Assembly: GCF_023923205.1 (NCBI RefSeq)
Contig: NZ_CP099490.1
Span: 744,001 to 808,000, forward strand
Reading direction: 5' to 3'
From: Ornithinimicrobium cryptoxanthini
GTDB taxonomy: Bacteria > Actinomycetota > Actinomycetes > Actinomycetales > Dermatophilaceae
Length of the DNA: 64,000 nucleotides
A program made the position numbers and the translations under genes. Shown here piece by piece: positions 8,078 to 25,990 of this stretch. The notes beneath the pieces were generated by a model. The model did no database searches and had not been told where the DNA came from. It saw only the letters and a program-made list of their open reading frames with translations. Position 1 is the first letter of the stretch, and every line of letters starts with the position of its first letter.

Positions 8078-9085
8078 ATGACTCAGACACCGCGGGAGAT
8101 CGACCGGGTCCGTGAGGCAGTGCAGGAATACCTCGCGCGCCAGCCCGAGCTGGTCCGCGCCACCGACCGGTTCGTGGCGCTGCTGACCTCGATCCTGGAC
8201 GACGCGGGCATCAACTACCTGACCGTGACCGGGCGCACCAAGAGCGTCGAGAGCTTCGCAGGCAAGGCGGCCCGGATGGCCGACGGAGAGCTGCTCTACA
8301 CCGACCCGGGGGAGCAGATCACCGACCAGATCGGCCTGCGGGTCATCACCTACGTGCGTGACGACGTCGACGCCGTGGTCGAGCTGCTGGCCCAGGAGCT
8401 CACGGTCCTGGCGGACCGAGACATGGGGCGGGAGACGGCCGAGGAGGGTCGGTGGGGCTACTCCAGCAGGCACCTGGTGGTCGCGGTCGACGCGAGCCGC
8501 ACGCTGACCCCCGAGCGGGAGGCGCTGCGCACCGTCACGGTCTCGGTGCAGGTCCGCTCCGTGCTCCAGCACGCCTGGGCGGAGTTCGAGCACGACATCC
8601 GCTACAAGGGCACGGTGCCGGAGGAGCACGCCCCCGACCTGAACCGCCGGTTCACCCTGGCCGCCGGGCTGCTCGAGCTGGCGGACCATGAGTTCTCGGC
8701 GATCCGGGACCGGTTGCAGGCGACGATGCCGGAGCAGCACGCACAGGCTCCGGACGAGGCCGATCCGCGGCTCAGCGCCCAGGAGCTGGCCAAGTTCCTC
8801 GCGGGGCAGTATCCCGATGCGGGGTGGTCACGCACCGAGCACTACTCGTGGATCTCCGGGTTGCTGCTGGAGCTGGGCATCACCTCCCTCGACGAGTTGC
8901 GCAACGCGCTCGCCGCGGTCGATGCGGAGGTGATCAATGACCGGATGGGCTATCGCTACCCACCTGCTGCGGTCCGCCGGCTGGACGACGCGCTGCTCTC
9001 GGTCTTCGGCGAGGACTACGTCACGCTGCACGGCAACGCCCACCGGGTGGACCAGCTGCACGAACGGCTGGCCAAGCTGGACTGA
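8078..9085 (+). CDS. RelA/SpoT-domain protein, (p)ppGpp synthetase family; likely altered active site
   Basis: A 335-residue protein with a RelA/SpoT nucleotidyltransferase domain in roughly residues 15-180 and no HD hydrolase, TGS or ACT domains. This is a small alarmone synthetase layout with an extra C-terminal helical region. Visible family motifs are GRTKSVESFAGK, DQIGLRVITY, GYSSRHLVV and VQVRSVLQHAWAEFEHDIRYKG. In active synthetases the strand before QxR carries a glutamate (E-[IV]-Q-[IV]-R). Here that position is Ser156, so synthesis of (p)ppGpp is doubtful. It stands alone between the L1 terminator and the L10 leader. It may bind nucleotides or act on another substrate. Confidence 0.85.
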   Translation: MTQTPREIDRVREAVQEYLARQPELVRATDRFVALLTSILDDAGINYLTVTGRTKSVESFAGKAARMADGELLYTDPGEQITDQIGLRVITYVRDDVDAVVELLAQELTVLADRDMGRETAEEGRWGYSSRHLVVAVDASRTLTPEREALRTVTVSVQVRSVLQHAWAEFEHDIRYKGTVPEEHAPDLNRRFTLAAGLLELADHEFSAIRDRLQATMPEQHAQAPDEADPRLSAQELAKFLAGQYPDAGWSRTEHYSWISGLLLELGITSLDELRNALAAVDAEVINDRMGYRYPPAAVRRLDDALLSVFGEDYVTLHGNAHRVDQLHERLAKLD

Positions 9086-9094
9086 GCCGACAAT

Positions 9095-9124
9095 TTGGGC
9101 GCCGCGCGGGTTGTGCCCTACTCT
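9095..9124 (+). promoter_or_regulatory. Candidate promoter of rplJL
   Basis: TTGGGC (9095-9100) and TACTCT (9119-9124) with an 18-bp spacer lie about 200 bp before rplJ, at the expected start of a long L10-type leader. They begin 9 bp after the preceding gene. Confidence 0.6.
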
Positions 9125-9325
9125 TGGCGACATACCCATTGACCGCCGGTTGTCGGCGTGCCCGCGAGGGCGCCTCGACCGAAGGTTCCGCACGATGCGG
9201 GCGACCTGCGCAGGTGAACTGAGCTGCACCGCATACATCTGCGGTTGTCTGAGCCCCGTGCGCCTGCGCCGGGGCTCTTGTCGTCTGGGCCCGGAGGGTG
9301 CCGGCACCACGACAAAGGAGGCCCC
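9125..9325 (+). promoter_or_regulatory. Long 5' leader of rplJ (L10 leader type) with GC-rich attenuator-like hairpin
   Basis: The roughly 200-base untranslated region before rplJ matches in place and length the conserved L10 leader, to which the L10(L12)4 complex binds to repress its own synthesis. GAGCCCCG (9251-9258) pairs with CGGGGCTC (9270-9277) and is followed by TTGTCGT, which resembles a terminator used for attenuation. AAAGGAG at 9314-9320 is the rplJ ribosome binding site. I infer the L10 role from position and did not match the kink-turn base by base. Confidence 0.65.
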
Positions 9326-9997
9326 ATGGCGACTGCTGCGAAAGCCGCTGCCATTGCCGAGTTGACGGAGCAGTTCCGCAACTCGGGCGCGGCCGTGCTC
9401 ACCGAGTACCGCGGGTTGACCGTGGCGCAGCTGACCGAGCTGCGTGGCTCGATCCGCGAGCACGCGACCTATTCCGTGGTGAAGAACACGCTCACCAAGC
9501 TTGCGGCGAACGAGGCCGGCGTGACCGACCTCGACGAGCAGCTCCAGGGCCCCACCGCGATCGCCTTCGTCACCGGTGACCCGGTCGAGGCTGCCAAGGG
9601 CCTGCGTGACTTTGCCAAGGCAAACCCTGCCCTGGTGATCAAGGGCGGTGTGCTCGACGGCAAGCCGTTGACGACCGCGGAGATCACCAAGCTCGCCGAC
9701 CTCGAGTCGCGCGAGACCCTGCTGGCCAAGCTGGCCGGGGCGATGAACGCCTCGCTCACCAACGCCGTCTACCTGTTCGCCGCACCGCTGTCGCAGACCG
9801 CGCGTGTCGTCGAGGCGCTGCGCGCCAAGGTGGAGCAGGAGGGTCCCCAGGCAGGTGCAGCGGCAGATGCCGCTGCGGCCGAGACCGCGGAGGCCGACCC
9901 GGCCGCTGCGGACGAGGCACCGGCCGAGACCGTGGAGGCTGCGGCCGCTGCGGACGAGGCCACCACCGACGTCGCCGAGGGTGGCGACGACAGCTGA
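9326..9997 (+). CDS. rplJ: 50S ribosomal protein L10
   Basis: L10 of 223 residues, the base of the ribosomal stalk that anchors the L7/L12 dimers. The core covers about residues 1-170 ([27 protein letters not shown]). The helix near residues 145-170 should bind L7/L12. A tail of about 50 Ala/Glu/Asp-rich residues makes it longer than the roughly 165-residue E. coli protein; such acidic tails recur on several ribosomal proteins in this window. The ATG at 9326 has AAAGGAG six bases upstream. rplL follows after 72 bp. Confidence 0.97.
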   Translation: MATAAKAAAIAELTEQFRNSGAAVLTEYRGLTVAQLTELRGSIREHATYSVVKNTLTKLAANEAGVTDLDEQLQGPTAIAFVTGDPVEAAKGLRDFAKANPALVIKGGVLDGKPLTTAEITKLADLESRETLLAKLAGAMNASLTNAVYLFAAPLSQTARVVEALRAKVEQEGPQAGAAADAAAAETAEADPAAADEAPAETVEAAAAADEATTDVAEGGDDS

Positions 9998-10069
9998 GAT
10001 GAGCCTTCGGGCGCATCGAGGCAAGACCACACACCGCCACTCACGGCACCACTAGGAAGGAACGCCACC

Positions 10070-10459
10070 ATGGCGAAGCTGAGCACCGAGGAGCTCCTGG
10101 AGAGCTTCAAGGAGATGACCCTGATCGAGCTCTCTGAGTTCGTGTCGCAGTTCGAGGAGACCTTCAACGTCACCGCCGCGGCACCCGTTGCCGTTGCCGG
10201 TGCTGCTCCGGCCGCTGGCGGCGGCGACGCCGCTGCCGAGGAGGAGCAGAGCGAGTTCGACGTCGTTCTCGAGTCCGCTGGCGACAAGAAGATTGCCGTC
10301 ATCAAGGAGGTCCGCACGCTGACCTCCCTGGGCCTGAAGGAGGCCAAGGACCTCGTCGACAGCGCTCCGAAGGCCATCCTGGAGAAGGTCGACAAGGATG
10401 CGGCTGACAAGGCCAAGGAGGCGCTCGAGGGCGCCGGGGCCACCGTCACCGTCAAGTGA
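10070..10459 (+). CDS. rplL: 50S ribosomal protein L7/L12
   Basis: L7/L12 of 129 residues, the multicopy acidic stalk protein that recruits EF-G, EF-Tu and IF2. The N-terminal dimerisation part ([20 protein letters not shown]) is followed by an Ala-rich hinge (about residues 40-55). The globular C-terminal domain carries the factor-binding face ([19 protein letters not shown]). The ATG at 10070 has AGGAAGGA upstream. A strong terminator follows. Confidence 0.98.
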   Translation: MAKLSTEELLESFKEMTLIELSEFVSQFEETFNVTAAAPVAVAGAAPAAGGGDAAAEEEQSEFDVVLESAGDKKIAVIKEVRTLTSLGLKEAKDLVDSAPKAILEKVDKDAADKAKEALEGAGATVTVK

Positions 10460-10493
10460 CACCCGCCGGGTTCGCCCGGCAAGCCTGACAGAG

Positions 10494-10529
10494 CGGGCGG
10501 GACTGACCACGGGTCGGTCCCGCCCGTTT
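10494..10529 (+). terminator. Terminator after rplL
   Basis: A 15-bp stem (10494-10508 with 10512-10526), one G-T wobble, then TTTGTCGTT. It ends the rplJL transcript before the repeat-bearing spacer of rpoB. Confidence 0.88.
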
Positions 10530-10536
10530 GTCGTTG

Positions 10537-10723
10537 GTGTGAGGGATGGGCGCAGCTGGACGCATCGTTCTCGCCAGGTGCGGGGTGTGGTGTGAGGAAT
10601 GGGTGCAGCTGGACGCATCGTTCTCGCCGGGTGCGGGGTGTGGTGTGAGGAACGGGGTGCAGCTGGACGCATCGTTCTCGCCAGGTGCGGGGTGTGGTGT
10701 GAACAATGGGTGCAGCTGGACGC
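10537..10723. repeat. Tandem repeat of 53-54 bp, three and a half units, before rpoB
   Basis: Units start at 10537, 10590, 10643 and 10697 (the last partial), each opening GTGTGA. All contain GCAGCTGGACGC, and the full ones contain CATCGTTCTCGCC and end in a GTGCGGGGTGTG run. The full units differ by only a few substitutions and one inserted G. No reading frame here looks coding. The repeat occupies the start of the 598-bp gap between rplL and rpoB. Confidence 0.9.
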
Positions 10724-10884
10724 CTGCTGGGATGCCACCAAGGGGTGTCGACAGGCGGGGCAACTGCTGTGGGACGCGGTCCGAATCACCCCAAAATGGG
10801 GGGACACGCCGAGGCCGGGCTTGACGGGAGGCCAGCGATGGGGGCATTCTGTGGCGGCGGGATGGGCACTGCGCCGGGGGGCGG

Positions 10885-10913
10885 TTGGTTCAGGCTGGGG
10901 CTTCGTGTATGCT
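10885..10913 (+). promoter_or_regulatory. Promoter of rpoBC
   Basis: TTGGTT (10885-10890) and TATGCT (10908-10913) with a 17-bp spacer give the best promoter match in the 10530-11057 spacer. Transcription would start near 10920, leaving a leader of about 140 bases. Between the repeats and this promoter I see only a small CCCCA-AAA-TGGGG hairpin at 10789-10801. Confidence 0.7.
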
Positions 10914-11057
10914 ATCTCTTTGCGCTGCCCTTGTCCCGTGTCGCACCCACCAACCGAGGTTCAGACCGCACTGCTGCGGCTGGCCCCTCCTTGGTGTGGC
11001 CCGGGCCCGGTCACGCTGACCCGCTGCTCATTGTAAGGCCTGTGGAAGGACCCATCC

Positions 11058-14549
<3,492 letters not shown>

Positions 14550-14689
14550 CGGATGGCCGGCTCCGCGCTCACCCTCACCGGTGCGCGGGGTCGGCCCCGG
14601 CCTACGGCCTGCGACGCGAGGCAGAACGTTACGAGTCGGCCACACCGGCTCCACGGCATACGCCACTAAGAACTGTTGTAAGACCTAAC

Positions 14690-14708
14690 TGAGACGAGCT
14701 TCGTCTCA
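14690..14708 (+). promoter_or_regulatory. Small hairpin just before rpoC
   Basis: TGAGACGA (14690-14697) pairs perfectly with TCGTCTCA (14701-14708) and ends 13 bases before the rpoC start. It may limit access to the GAGAGGA ribosome binding site or serve as an RNA processing site in the 172-bp rpoB-rpoC spacer. Confidence 0.55.
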
Positions 14709-14721
14709 CGAGAGGATCCAC

Positions 14722-18639
<3,918 letters not shown>

Positions 18640-18664
18640 GCCGCTCCTCGTCATACGCAACACC

Positions 18665-18701
18665 CCGAAGGGGGCGCACCCAGCCGGTGCGCCCCCTTCG
18701 G
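18665..18701 (+). terminator. Terminator after rpoC
   Basis: A perfect 16-bp stem (18665-18680 with 18686-18701) and loop CAGCC, 25 bp after the rpoC stop. Confidence 0.92.
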
Positions 18702-18715
18702 CGTCCCCACCACCT

Positions 18716-18879
18716 CTGGCGTGTGGCCGCTGATTGGTGACGGCGCGATTGTGACCGTTGGAATGTTGGCCGCGGCGGGCATCTGGGAGGTCGAACCCTG
18801 GCGTGTGGCCGCTGATTGGTGACGGCGCGATTGTGACCGTTAAAATGTTGGCCGCGGCGGACATCTGGGAGGTCGAACC
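18716..18879. repeat. Tandem duplication, two 82-bp copies
   Basis: Copies 18716-18797 and 18798-18879 both begin CTGGCGTGTGGCCGC and end GAGGTCGAACC. They differ at about three sites (TTGG/TTAA and GGGC/GGAC), all G-to-A changes. They fill most of the 335-bp gap between rpoC and a GNAT gene. No open frame looks like a protein. Origin unknown; a remnant of an interspersed element is possible. Confidence 0.9.
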
Positions 18880-18974
18880 AAGGCGCTCACGGGTGCGCCT
18901 CAGGTCGCCGCGGACGAGCGTGCTGATCGGGGGGTCGCCGCCGGGGCGGGCCCCGCCGTGCCAGACTCGGGGAA

Positions 18975-19571
18975 GTGGAAGCGCAGGCAGAGGTGGTCCG
19001 CGCGGCAGCGGCACTGACCGGCGAGCTCCCGGTGCCGACCGAGCGTTGTCTGCTCCGGGCGGTGCGCGAGGGCGATGTCGCCGACCTGCAGGACTACCTC
19101 GGTATGCCGGCAGTCACCCAGTTCCTCGGCCACCCGGCGCTGGATCTCGAGCAGACCGCTGACCTGCTCGCCCAGTGGTTGCGAGACCGGGAGGCCGTGA
19201 CCGTCGTGGTCGAGCAGGACGGGCACGTCGTCGGTGACGTGCGCCTTCGTCTGCGCCGCCGCTCCGCGATGGGGCCGGCGAGCACCTCAGAGGTCGAGGC
19301 GGCACTGGGTTATGCGTTCCACCCCCGGGTGCAGGGTCAGGGTCTGGCCGCCGAGTGTGTCGGGGCGGTCCTCGAGCGGGCCTTCCGGGTGGCAGGGGTC
19401 CGGCGCATCACGGCGCGGGTCTTCGCGCCGGCAGTCCGCTCCTCGAGGCTGCTGGCCCGGCTCGGATTCATCCGTGACGGGATCGACCGGTCCGCCGTGC
19501 TGGCACCTGACGGGTCCGCGTGGTGGGACGACGAGCTCTGGAGCCTGCTGCCCGGCGAGCGTGTCCGGTGA
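18975..19571 (+). CDS. GNAT family N-acetyltransferase (RimJ/RimL type)
   Basis: A 198-residue acetyltransferase, predicted to move acetyl from acetyl-CoA to an amine. The acetyl-CoA binding motif A lies around GYAFHPRVQGQGLAAECV (about residues 112-129). The flanking ARVFAPAVRSSRLLARLGFIRDG is typical of RimJ/RimL-like members, which modify ribosomal proteins, aminoglycosides or small molecules. The substrate is unknown. I used the GTG at 18975; the downstream in-frame VRAAAALTG could be an alternative. It is a single gene between rpoC and the rpsL promoter. Confidence 0.85.
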   Translation: MEAQAEVVRAAAALTGELPVPTERCLLRAVREGDVADLQDYLGMPAVTQFLGHPALDLEQTADLLAQWLRDREAVTVVVEQDGHVVGDVRLRLRRRSAMGPASTSEVEAALGYAFHPRVQGQGLAAECVGAVLERAFRVAGVRRITARVFAPAVRSSRLLARLGFIRDGIDRSAVLAPDGSAWWDDELWSLLPGERVR

Positions 19572-19610
19572 GCTGCCAGCGGCGGTGCGATGACGTGCTG
19601 ATCCGTTGAT

Positions 19611-19640
19611 TTGGCTCCTAGCATGCCCGGGCGGTATTCT
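19611..19640 (+). promoter_or_regulatory. Promoter of rpsL-rpsG-fusA-tuf
   Basis: TTGGCT (19611-19616) and TATTCT (19635-19640) with an 18-bp spacer start a leader of about 245 bases. This accounts for most of the 322-bp gap before rpsL. Confidence 0.7.
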
Positions 19641-19652
19641 TGCGGCTTGTGT

Positions 19653-19670
19653 GCGCAGACCTATCTGCGC
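19653..19670 (+). promoter_or_regulatory. Hairpin at the start of the rpsL leader
   Basis: GCGCAGA (19653-19659), loop CCTA and TCTGCGC (19664-19670), close to the expected transcription start. It may protect or regulate the str-operon mRNA. In the rest of the leader (19671-19893) I see no other clear element. Confidence 0.55.
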
Positions 19671-19893
19671 GCGTGTTGTCGGGCTAGGTCCCGGTGACAG
19701 CAACCTCTCGCCGGGCAGCCCGCGTGGGTCCACCAACCGTCAGCAGTCTGGCAGTGCCGTGGCCTCGGGCAGGAAGTGCAGGGGAGAGCACCGGCGCGAC
19801 ACACCCGACCTCGGGTGCAGCGTCGGCAGACCAAGGAGCGTGATCCGGCAGCGTTGTCGGGGAGCGCAGAACACATCAACTGACGGAGAATCA

Positions 19894-20268
19894 GTGCCCA
19901 CAATCAACCAGCTCGTCCGCAAGGGGCGCCAGGACAAGGCGAAAAAGTCCGACAGTCCCGCCCTGAAGGGCAACCCGCAGCGGCGCGGTGTCTGCACCCG
20001 CGTCTACACCACCACCCCCAAGAAGCCGAACTCGGCCCTGCGCAAGGTCGCTCGCGTGAAGCTGACCAGCGGCATCGAGGTCACGGCCTACATCCCGGGT
20101 GTTGGTCACAACCTGCAGGAGCACTCCATCGTGCTCGTCCGCGGTGGTCGTGTGAAGGACCTCCCCGGCGTGCGCTACAAGATCGTCCGCGGCTCGCTCG
20201 ACACCCAGGGTGTCAAGGGCCGCAACCAGGCGCGTTCCCGTTACGGCGCGAAGAAGGAGAAGAAGTAA
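19894..20268 (+). CDS. rpsL: 30S ribosomal protein S12
   Basis: S12 of 124 residues, at the decoding centre of the small subunit. The GTG at 19894 gives the canonical start [12 protein letters not shown]. The two streptomycin-resistance lysines (E. coli K43 in [13 protein letters not shown] and K88 in [12 protein letters not shown]) are unchanged. The sequence has PGVGHNLQ where many species have PGEGHNLQ. The stop overlaps the rpsG start by one base (TAATG). Confidence 0.98.
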   Translation: MPTINQLVRKGRQDKAKKSDSPALKGNPQRRGVCTRVYTTTPKKPNSALRKVARVKLTSGIEVTAYIPGVGHNLQEHSIVLVRGGRVKDLPGVRYKIVRGSLDTQGVKGRNQARSRYGAKKEKK

Positions 20269-20738
20269 TGCCTCGCAAGGGCCCCGCTCCCAAGCGTCCG
20301 CTGATCTCCGACCCGGTCTATGGGTCGACGCTGGTCACCCAGCTGGTCAACAAGATCCTGGTGGACGGCAAGAAGTCCGTCGCCGAGACCATCGTCTACG
20401 GCGCCCTTGAGGGCGTCCGCGACAAGACGGGCACCGACCCCGTGGCCACGCTGAAGCGCGGTCTGGACAACGTCCGCCCCGCGCTGGAGGTCAAGAGCCG
20501 CCGTGTCGGCGGTGCGACCTACCAGGTGCCGATCGAGGTCAAGCCGGGTCGCTCCACCACGCTGGCGCTGCGCTGGCTGGTCGGCTACTCCCGTCAGCGT
20601 CGTGAGAAGACGATGACCGAGCGCCTCATGAACGAGATCCTGGACGCCAGCAACGGTCTGGGTGCCGCGGTGAAGCGCCGCGAGGACACCCACAAGATGG
20701 CCGAGGCCAACAAGGCCTTCGCGCACTACCGCTGGTGA
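20268..20738 (+). CDS. rpsG: 30S ribosomal protein S7
   Basis: S7 of 156 residues, a primary 16S rRNA binder that organises the head of the small subunit and, in E. coli, represses the str operon. It shows [20 protein letters not shown] at the N-terminus and the signature region around [14 protein letters not shown]. It ends in AFAHYRW, as expected. Translation is coupled to rpsL through a TAATG overlap. fusA follows after 58 bp. Confidence 0.98.
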   Translation: MPRKGPAPKRPLISDPVYGSTLVTQLVNKILVDGKKSVAETIVYGALEGVRDKTGTDPVATLKRGLDNVRPALEVKSRRVGGATYQVPIEVKPGRSTTLALRWLVGYSRQRREKTMTERLMNEILDASNGLGAAVKRREDTHKMAEANKAFAHYRW

Positions 20739-20796
20739 CGCTGGTCTTCCGACCGCGACCAGACGACATACGCATTCGAGCTAGAGAAGAGACACA

Positions 20797-22899
<2,103 letters not shown>

Positions 22900-22944
22900 G
22901 CAGTAGACTCCCCACCGGAGTTTCGACCACCACACTTGCAAGAT

Positions 22945-22975
22945 ATCGCCACCTCGACAAGGAAGCAGTGGCGAT
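22945..22975 (+). promoter_or_regulatory. Inverted repeat in the fusA-tuf spacer
   Basis: ATCGCCAC (22945-22952) pairs perfectly with GTGGCGAT (22968-22975), loop 15 bases, in the 105-bp gap before tuf. It is a candidate tuf leader hairpin or mRNA processing site. The tuf ribosome binding site GAGGAGG follows at about 22994. Confidence 0.55.
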
Positions 22976-23004
22976 GACAACACCGAGTCCTGAGGAGGAC
23001 CCCA

Positions 23005-24201
23005 GTGGCTAAGGCCAAGTTCGAGCGGAGCAAGCCGCACGTCAATATCGGCACCATCGGTCACATCGACCACGGCAAGACGACGCTGACGGCAGCCATC
23101 TCCAAGGTCCTGCACGACAAGTTCCCGACCCTCAACGAGGCGTCCGCGTTCGACACGATCGACAAGGCGCCCGAAGAGAAGCAGCGCGGCATCACGATCT
23201 CGATCTCGCACATCGAGTACCAGACCGAGAAGCGTCACTACGCGCACGTGGACTGCCCGGGTCACGCTGACTACGTCAAGAACATGATCACCGGTGCTGC
23301 CCAGATGGACGGTGCGATCCTGGTCGTGGCGGCCACCGACGGCCCGATGCCGCAGACCAAGGAGCACGTCCTCCTGGCCCGCCAGGTCGGCGTTCCCTAC
23401 ATCGTCGTGGCGCTGAACAAGTCCGACATGGTCGACGACGAGGAGATCATGGAGCTCGTCGAGATGGAGGTCCGCGAACTGCTGTCCTCCTACGACTTCC
23501 CGGGCGACGACCTGCCGGTCGTCCAGGTCTCGGCGCTGAAGGCGCTCGAGGGCGACGCCGAGTGGGGCGACAAGCTCATGGACCTGATGAACGCTATCGA
23601 CGAGTCGATCCCCGAGCCGGAGCGCGACACCGAGAAGCCGTTCCTGATGCCTGTTGAGGACGTCTTCACGATCACCGGTCGTGGCACCGTCGTCACCGGT
23701 CGCATCGAGCGCGGCATCCTGAACGTCAACGAGGAGGTCGAGATCGTCGGCATCCACACGGGTCCCCCCGCCAAGACGATCGTGACCGGCATCGAGATGT
23801 TCCGCAAGCTCCTCGACGAGGGTCGTGCGGGCGAGAACGTCGGTCTGCTCCTGCGTGGCACCAAGCGCGAGGACGTCGAGCGCGGCCAGGTCGTCTGCAA
23901 GCCGGGTTCGATCACGCCGCACACCGACTTCGAGGCCAACGTCTACATCCTGTCCAAGGACGAGGGTGGCCGTCACACGCCGTTCTATGACAACTACCGT
24001 CCGCAGTTCTACTTCCGGACCACGGACGTCACCGGTGTCGTGCACCTGCCCGAGGGCACCGAGATGGTCATGCCCGGTGACAACACCGAGATGACGGTCG
24101 AGCTGATCCAGCCGATCGCCATGGAGGACGGCCTGAAGTTCGCCATCCGTGAGGGTGGTCGCACCGTCGGCGCCGGCCGGGTCACCAAGATCATCAAGTG
24201 A
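23005..24201 (+). CDS. tuf: Elongation factor Tu
   Basis: EF-Tu of 398 residues, which carries aminoacyl-tRNA to the ribosome. The P-loop is GHIDHGKT at 19-26, DCPGH at 83-87 and NKSD at 138-141. Domains II and III are full length and end [13 protein letters not shown]. Switch I reads RGITISISH where most bacteria have RGITINIxH. The GTG start follows GAGGAGG. It is the last gene of the str operon and is followed by a strong terminator. Confidence 0.99.
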   Translation: MAKAKFERSKPHVNIGTIGHIDHGKTTLTAAISKVLHDKFPTLNEASAFDTIDKAPEEKQRGITISISHIEYQTEKRHYAHVDCPGHADYVKNMITGAAQMDGAILVVAATDGPMPQTKEHVLLARQVGVPYIVVALNKSDMVDDEEIMELVEMEVRELLSSYDFPGDDLPVVQVSALKALEGDAEWGDKLMDLMNAIDESIPEPERDTEKPFLMPVEDVFTITGRGTVVTGRIERGILNVNEEVEIVGIHTGPPAKTIVTGIEMFRKLLDEGRAGENVGLLLRGTKREDVERGQVVCKPGSITPHTDFEANVYILSKDEGGRHTPFYDNYRPQFYFRTTDVTGVVHLPEGTEMVMPGDNTEMTVELIQPIAMEDGLKFAIREGGRTVGAGRVTKIIK

Positions 24202-24250
24202 CCTGACGCACTGAACTCAACTGCTGGGCCCGGCCCAGCGAGAAGTCGAA

Positions 24251-24283
24251 GGGCCCGCAACCTGCACAGGTTGCGGGCCCTTT
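24251..24283. terminator. Terminator after tuf
   Basis: GGGCCCGCAACCTG (24251-24264) pairs perfectly with 24267-24280 and is followed by TTTGC. It also lies just past the end of the converging lipoprotein gene and could stop both. Confidence 0.92.
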
Positions 24284-24309
24284 GCTGTGCCCGGCTCCGG
24301 CAGCCCCGG

Positions 24310-24906
24310 TCACCCCAGGTCGGGGTCGGCTCCACCGGGGTTGCACCGGGCGGCCAGGAGCTGCGGACCGTCGACGACGGGGCGCCACGGCTCGAGGTGC
24401 CACACGTCCTTGGTCGGCGCAAAGAGCACGTGGCAGGTGAACTGCTCCCGCATCCCGTCGGTGTCCGCGTCGGGGATGAGCTCCAGCACCTCGGGCCAGG
24501 CCTTCTCGGACGCGCCGTGCAGCCCGCACTGGCGCAGGACCTCGGTGGGCCGCACCTCCAGGGAGGAGCGGCCATCCAGCTCGATCCACTCGGCCGCCTC
24601 GATGAGAGCCTCGCTCTCGCACGGGCTGGGAGCAGCGCCGGTCCGGCTCGCCTCCTCCGGTGCCGGGTGCGTTGACGGGTGCGTTGACGAAGTGGGGGGA
24701 GAGGGTCTCTGCGTCGTGGCACTGCCTGCCACCTCGCTCGGGGATGAGGCGCCCGGCTCCGGGGTCGGCTCGGTCGTGAGCCCGGTCGTGAGCCCTGTCG
24801 GCTCGGCCGTGGGCGAGGTCGGCGGGCCGGCGCAGGCGCCCGTGAGTGCCGACATACCGACGATCAGGAGAGCCGCTGACAGGCGGTGCCCGACAGATCG
24901 CGACAC
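24310..24906 (-). CDS. Putative lipoprotein, DUF2599-like
   Basis: A 198-residue exported protein. The first 24 residues are a signal peptide (two arginines, a hydrophobic run, then LTGAC) with the lipid-bearing Cys at 25. The -3 residue is Thr, slightly unusual for a lipobox. A Ser/Thr/Pro-rich linker of about 60 residues would span the cell wall. The C-terminal part has paired cysteines and motifs such as SSLEVRPTEV and WHLEPWRP, which remind me of DUF2599 proteins; this is recalled, not searched. Function unknown. It is a single gene converging on tuf. Confidence 0.75.
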   Translation of the reverse strand: MSRSVGHRLSAALLIVGMSALTGACAGPPTSPTAEPTGLTTGLTTEPTPEPGASSPSEVAGSATTQRPSPPTSSTHPSTHPAPEEASRTGAAPSPCESEALIEAAEWIELDGRSSLEVRPTEVLRQCGLHGASEKAWPEVLELIPDADTDGMREQFTCHVLFAPTKDVWHLEPWRPVVDGPQLLAARCNPGGADPDLG

Positions 24907-25023
24907 TCGTCCTCACCTTCCTGTCGGCGTGGCCAGTTGGGCACGAGGGGCCCCTCAGGGTAGCGTCGGCTCGGTGCCCTGAGTGCCAGGGACGCTAGAC
25001 GTCGCGCGAACCCGAGGAGTGCC

Positions 25024-25590
25024 ATGTCGGAACTTGATTCTTCGATGGGCGGCCAGTGGCGATTCGACCCTGAGCACACCCGGGTCGGGTTCTCGGCCAA
25101 GCACGCGATGATCACCACGGTCCGCGGTGCGTTCAACGACGTCGAGGGCATCATCGACCTCGACGTGGACAACCTCGACCAGTCGACCGTGGTGGTCCGT
25201 CTCCAGGCAGCCAGTGTCGACACGCGCAACGACAAGCGCGACGGGCACCTGCGCAGCCCTGACTTCTTCGATGTCGAGAACTACCCCGAGATCGTCTTCG
25301 TCAGCTCCACGATCGATGAGGTCGAAGAGGGCAACTTCATGGTGGTGGGCGACCTGACGATCCGGGACACGACCAAGCAGGTGGCGATCCCGATCGCGCT
25401 GCTCGGTGTCAGCCGGGACCCGATGGGCAACCTGCGGGCCGGCTTCGAAGCCACCCGCCGGCTCAACCGACGCGACTACGGTCTGGAGTGGAACCTCCCG
25501 CTCGACACCGGCGGTGTGCTGGTCTCGGAGAAGGTCACCCTCGAGTTCGAGATCTCCGCGATCAAGGTCGAGGACGAGCCCCAGGGCTGA
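25024..25590 (+). CDS. YceI family protein (isoprenoid-binding lipocalin-like)
   Basis: A 188-residue YceI-domain protein. Members fold as lipocalin-like beta barrels, and some bind long polyisoprenoids such as quinones. Typical motifs are WRFDPEHTRVGFSAKHAM near the N-terminus, DKRDGHLRSPDFFDVENYP in the middle and TRRLNRRDYGLEWN. There is no signal peptide, so this member should be cytoplasmic, as is common in actinobacteria. It stands alone before the S10 operon and its role is not defined. Confidence 0.93.
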   Translation: MSELDSSMGGQWRFDPEHTRVGFSAKHAMITTVRGAFNDVEGIIDLDVDNLDQSTVVVRLQAASVDTRNDKRDGHLRSPDFFDVENYPEIVFVSSTIDEVEEGNFMVVGDLTIRDTTKQVAIPIALLGVSRDPMGNLRAGFEATRRLNRRDYGLEWNLPLDTGGVLVSEKVTLEFEISAIKVEDEPQG

Positions 25591-25652
25591 GCGGTCCGCG
25601 GGGCCCGCAGACCCTTGGTATGCCGACCGCACCGGCGTCCTTCACGGGACCC

Positions 25653-25681
25653 CGCCGGGTGACTCCGGGGTGTCACCGGCG
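25653..25681 (+). terminator. Possible terminator after the YceI gene
   Basis: CGCCGG-G-TGAC (25653-25663) pairs with GTCACCGGCG (25672-25681), leaving one bulged G. It lies 62 bp after the YceI stop and just before the S10 promoter. Confidence 0.45.
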
Positions 25682-25707
25682 TGGGTGCGGCGCCTCCGCG
25701 CCTCGAT

Positions 25708-25737
25708 TTGGGCCAGGGCCAGAAGTCGTGGCACACT
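25708..25737 (+). promoter_or_regulatory. Candidate promoter of the S10 operon
   Basis: TTGGGC (25708-25713) and CACACT (25732-25737) with an 18-bp spacer. The -10 box is weak, though TAGACA overlaps it. This is the best candidate in the 400-bp gap before rpsJ. Confidence 0.45.
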
Positions 25738-25739
25738 AG

Positions 25740-25990
25740 ACAGGTTGCTTGACGCGCGGCGCTGACTGACGTTGGTGTCTCAGCCACCCAGCACGCTCTG
25801 AAGTGCCATCCGGCACCGGGGGCGGGCAGGGGGAGCGCAAGCCCCGGCCAGGCCGGGCTCCGAACACCACCACCAGATGAGAGTGTGTCGTCTGGTGCCC
25901 GGCAGTAGGGCGACACGCCCGACCTCGGGGGTCGGAGACCACCTGGACGGCCATAAGTTCCTAGTACGACGAGAGAGAGTCAGACAAGCG
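25740..25990 (+). promoter_or_regulatory. Long leader of the S10 operon with hairpins
   Basis: About 250 bases without a gene before rpsJ. A 10-bp hairpin (25871-25880 with 25888-25897, one G-T pair) is clear, and a GC-rich AGCCCCGGCC/GGCCGGGCT pairing lies just upstream. In E. coli, L4 binds the S10 leader for feedback. Whether L4 binds here is unknown, and the unusual L4 in this operon makes the question interesting. The rpsJ ribosome binding site is the GAGAGAG run near 25975. Confidence 0.55.

Noticed and set aside
10537..10723. CRISPR array
   Set aside because: Units abut each other directly with no unique spacers, and no cas genes are near.
10546..10824. Open frames within the 53-bp repeats before rpoB
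   Set aside because: Repeats keep frames open by chance in several phases; the units have an indel and no ribosome binding site or conserved protein pattern.
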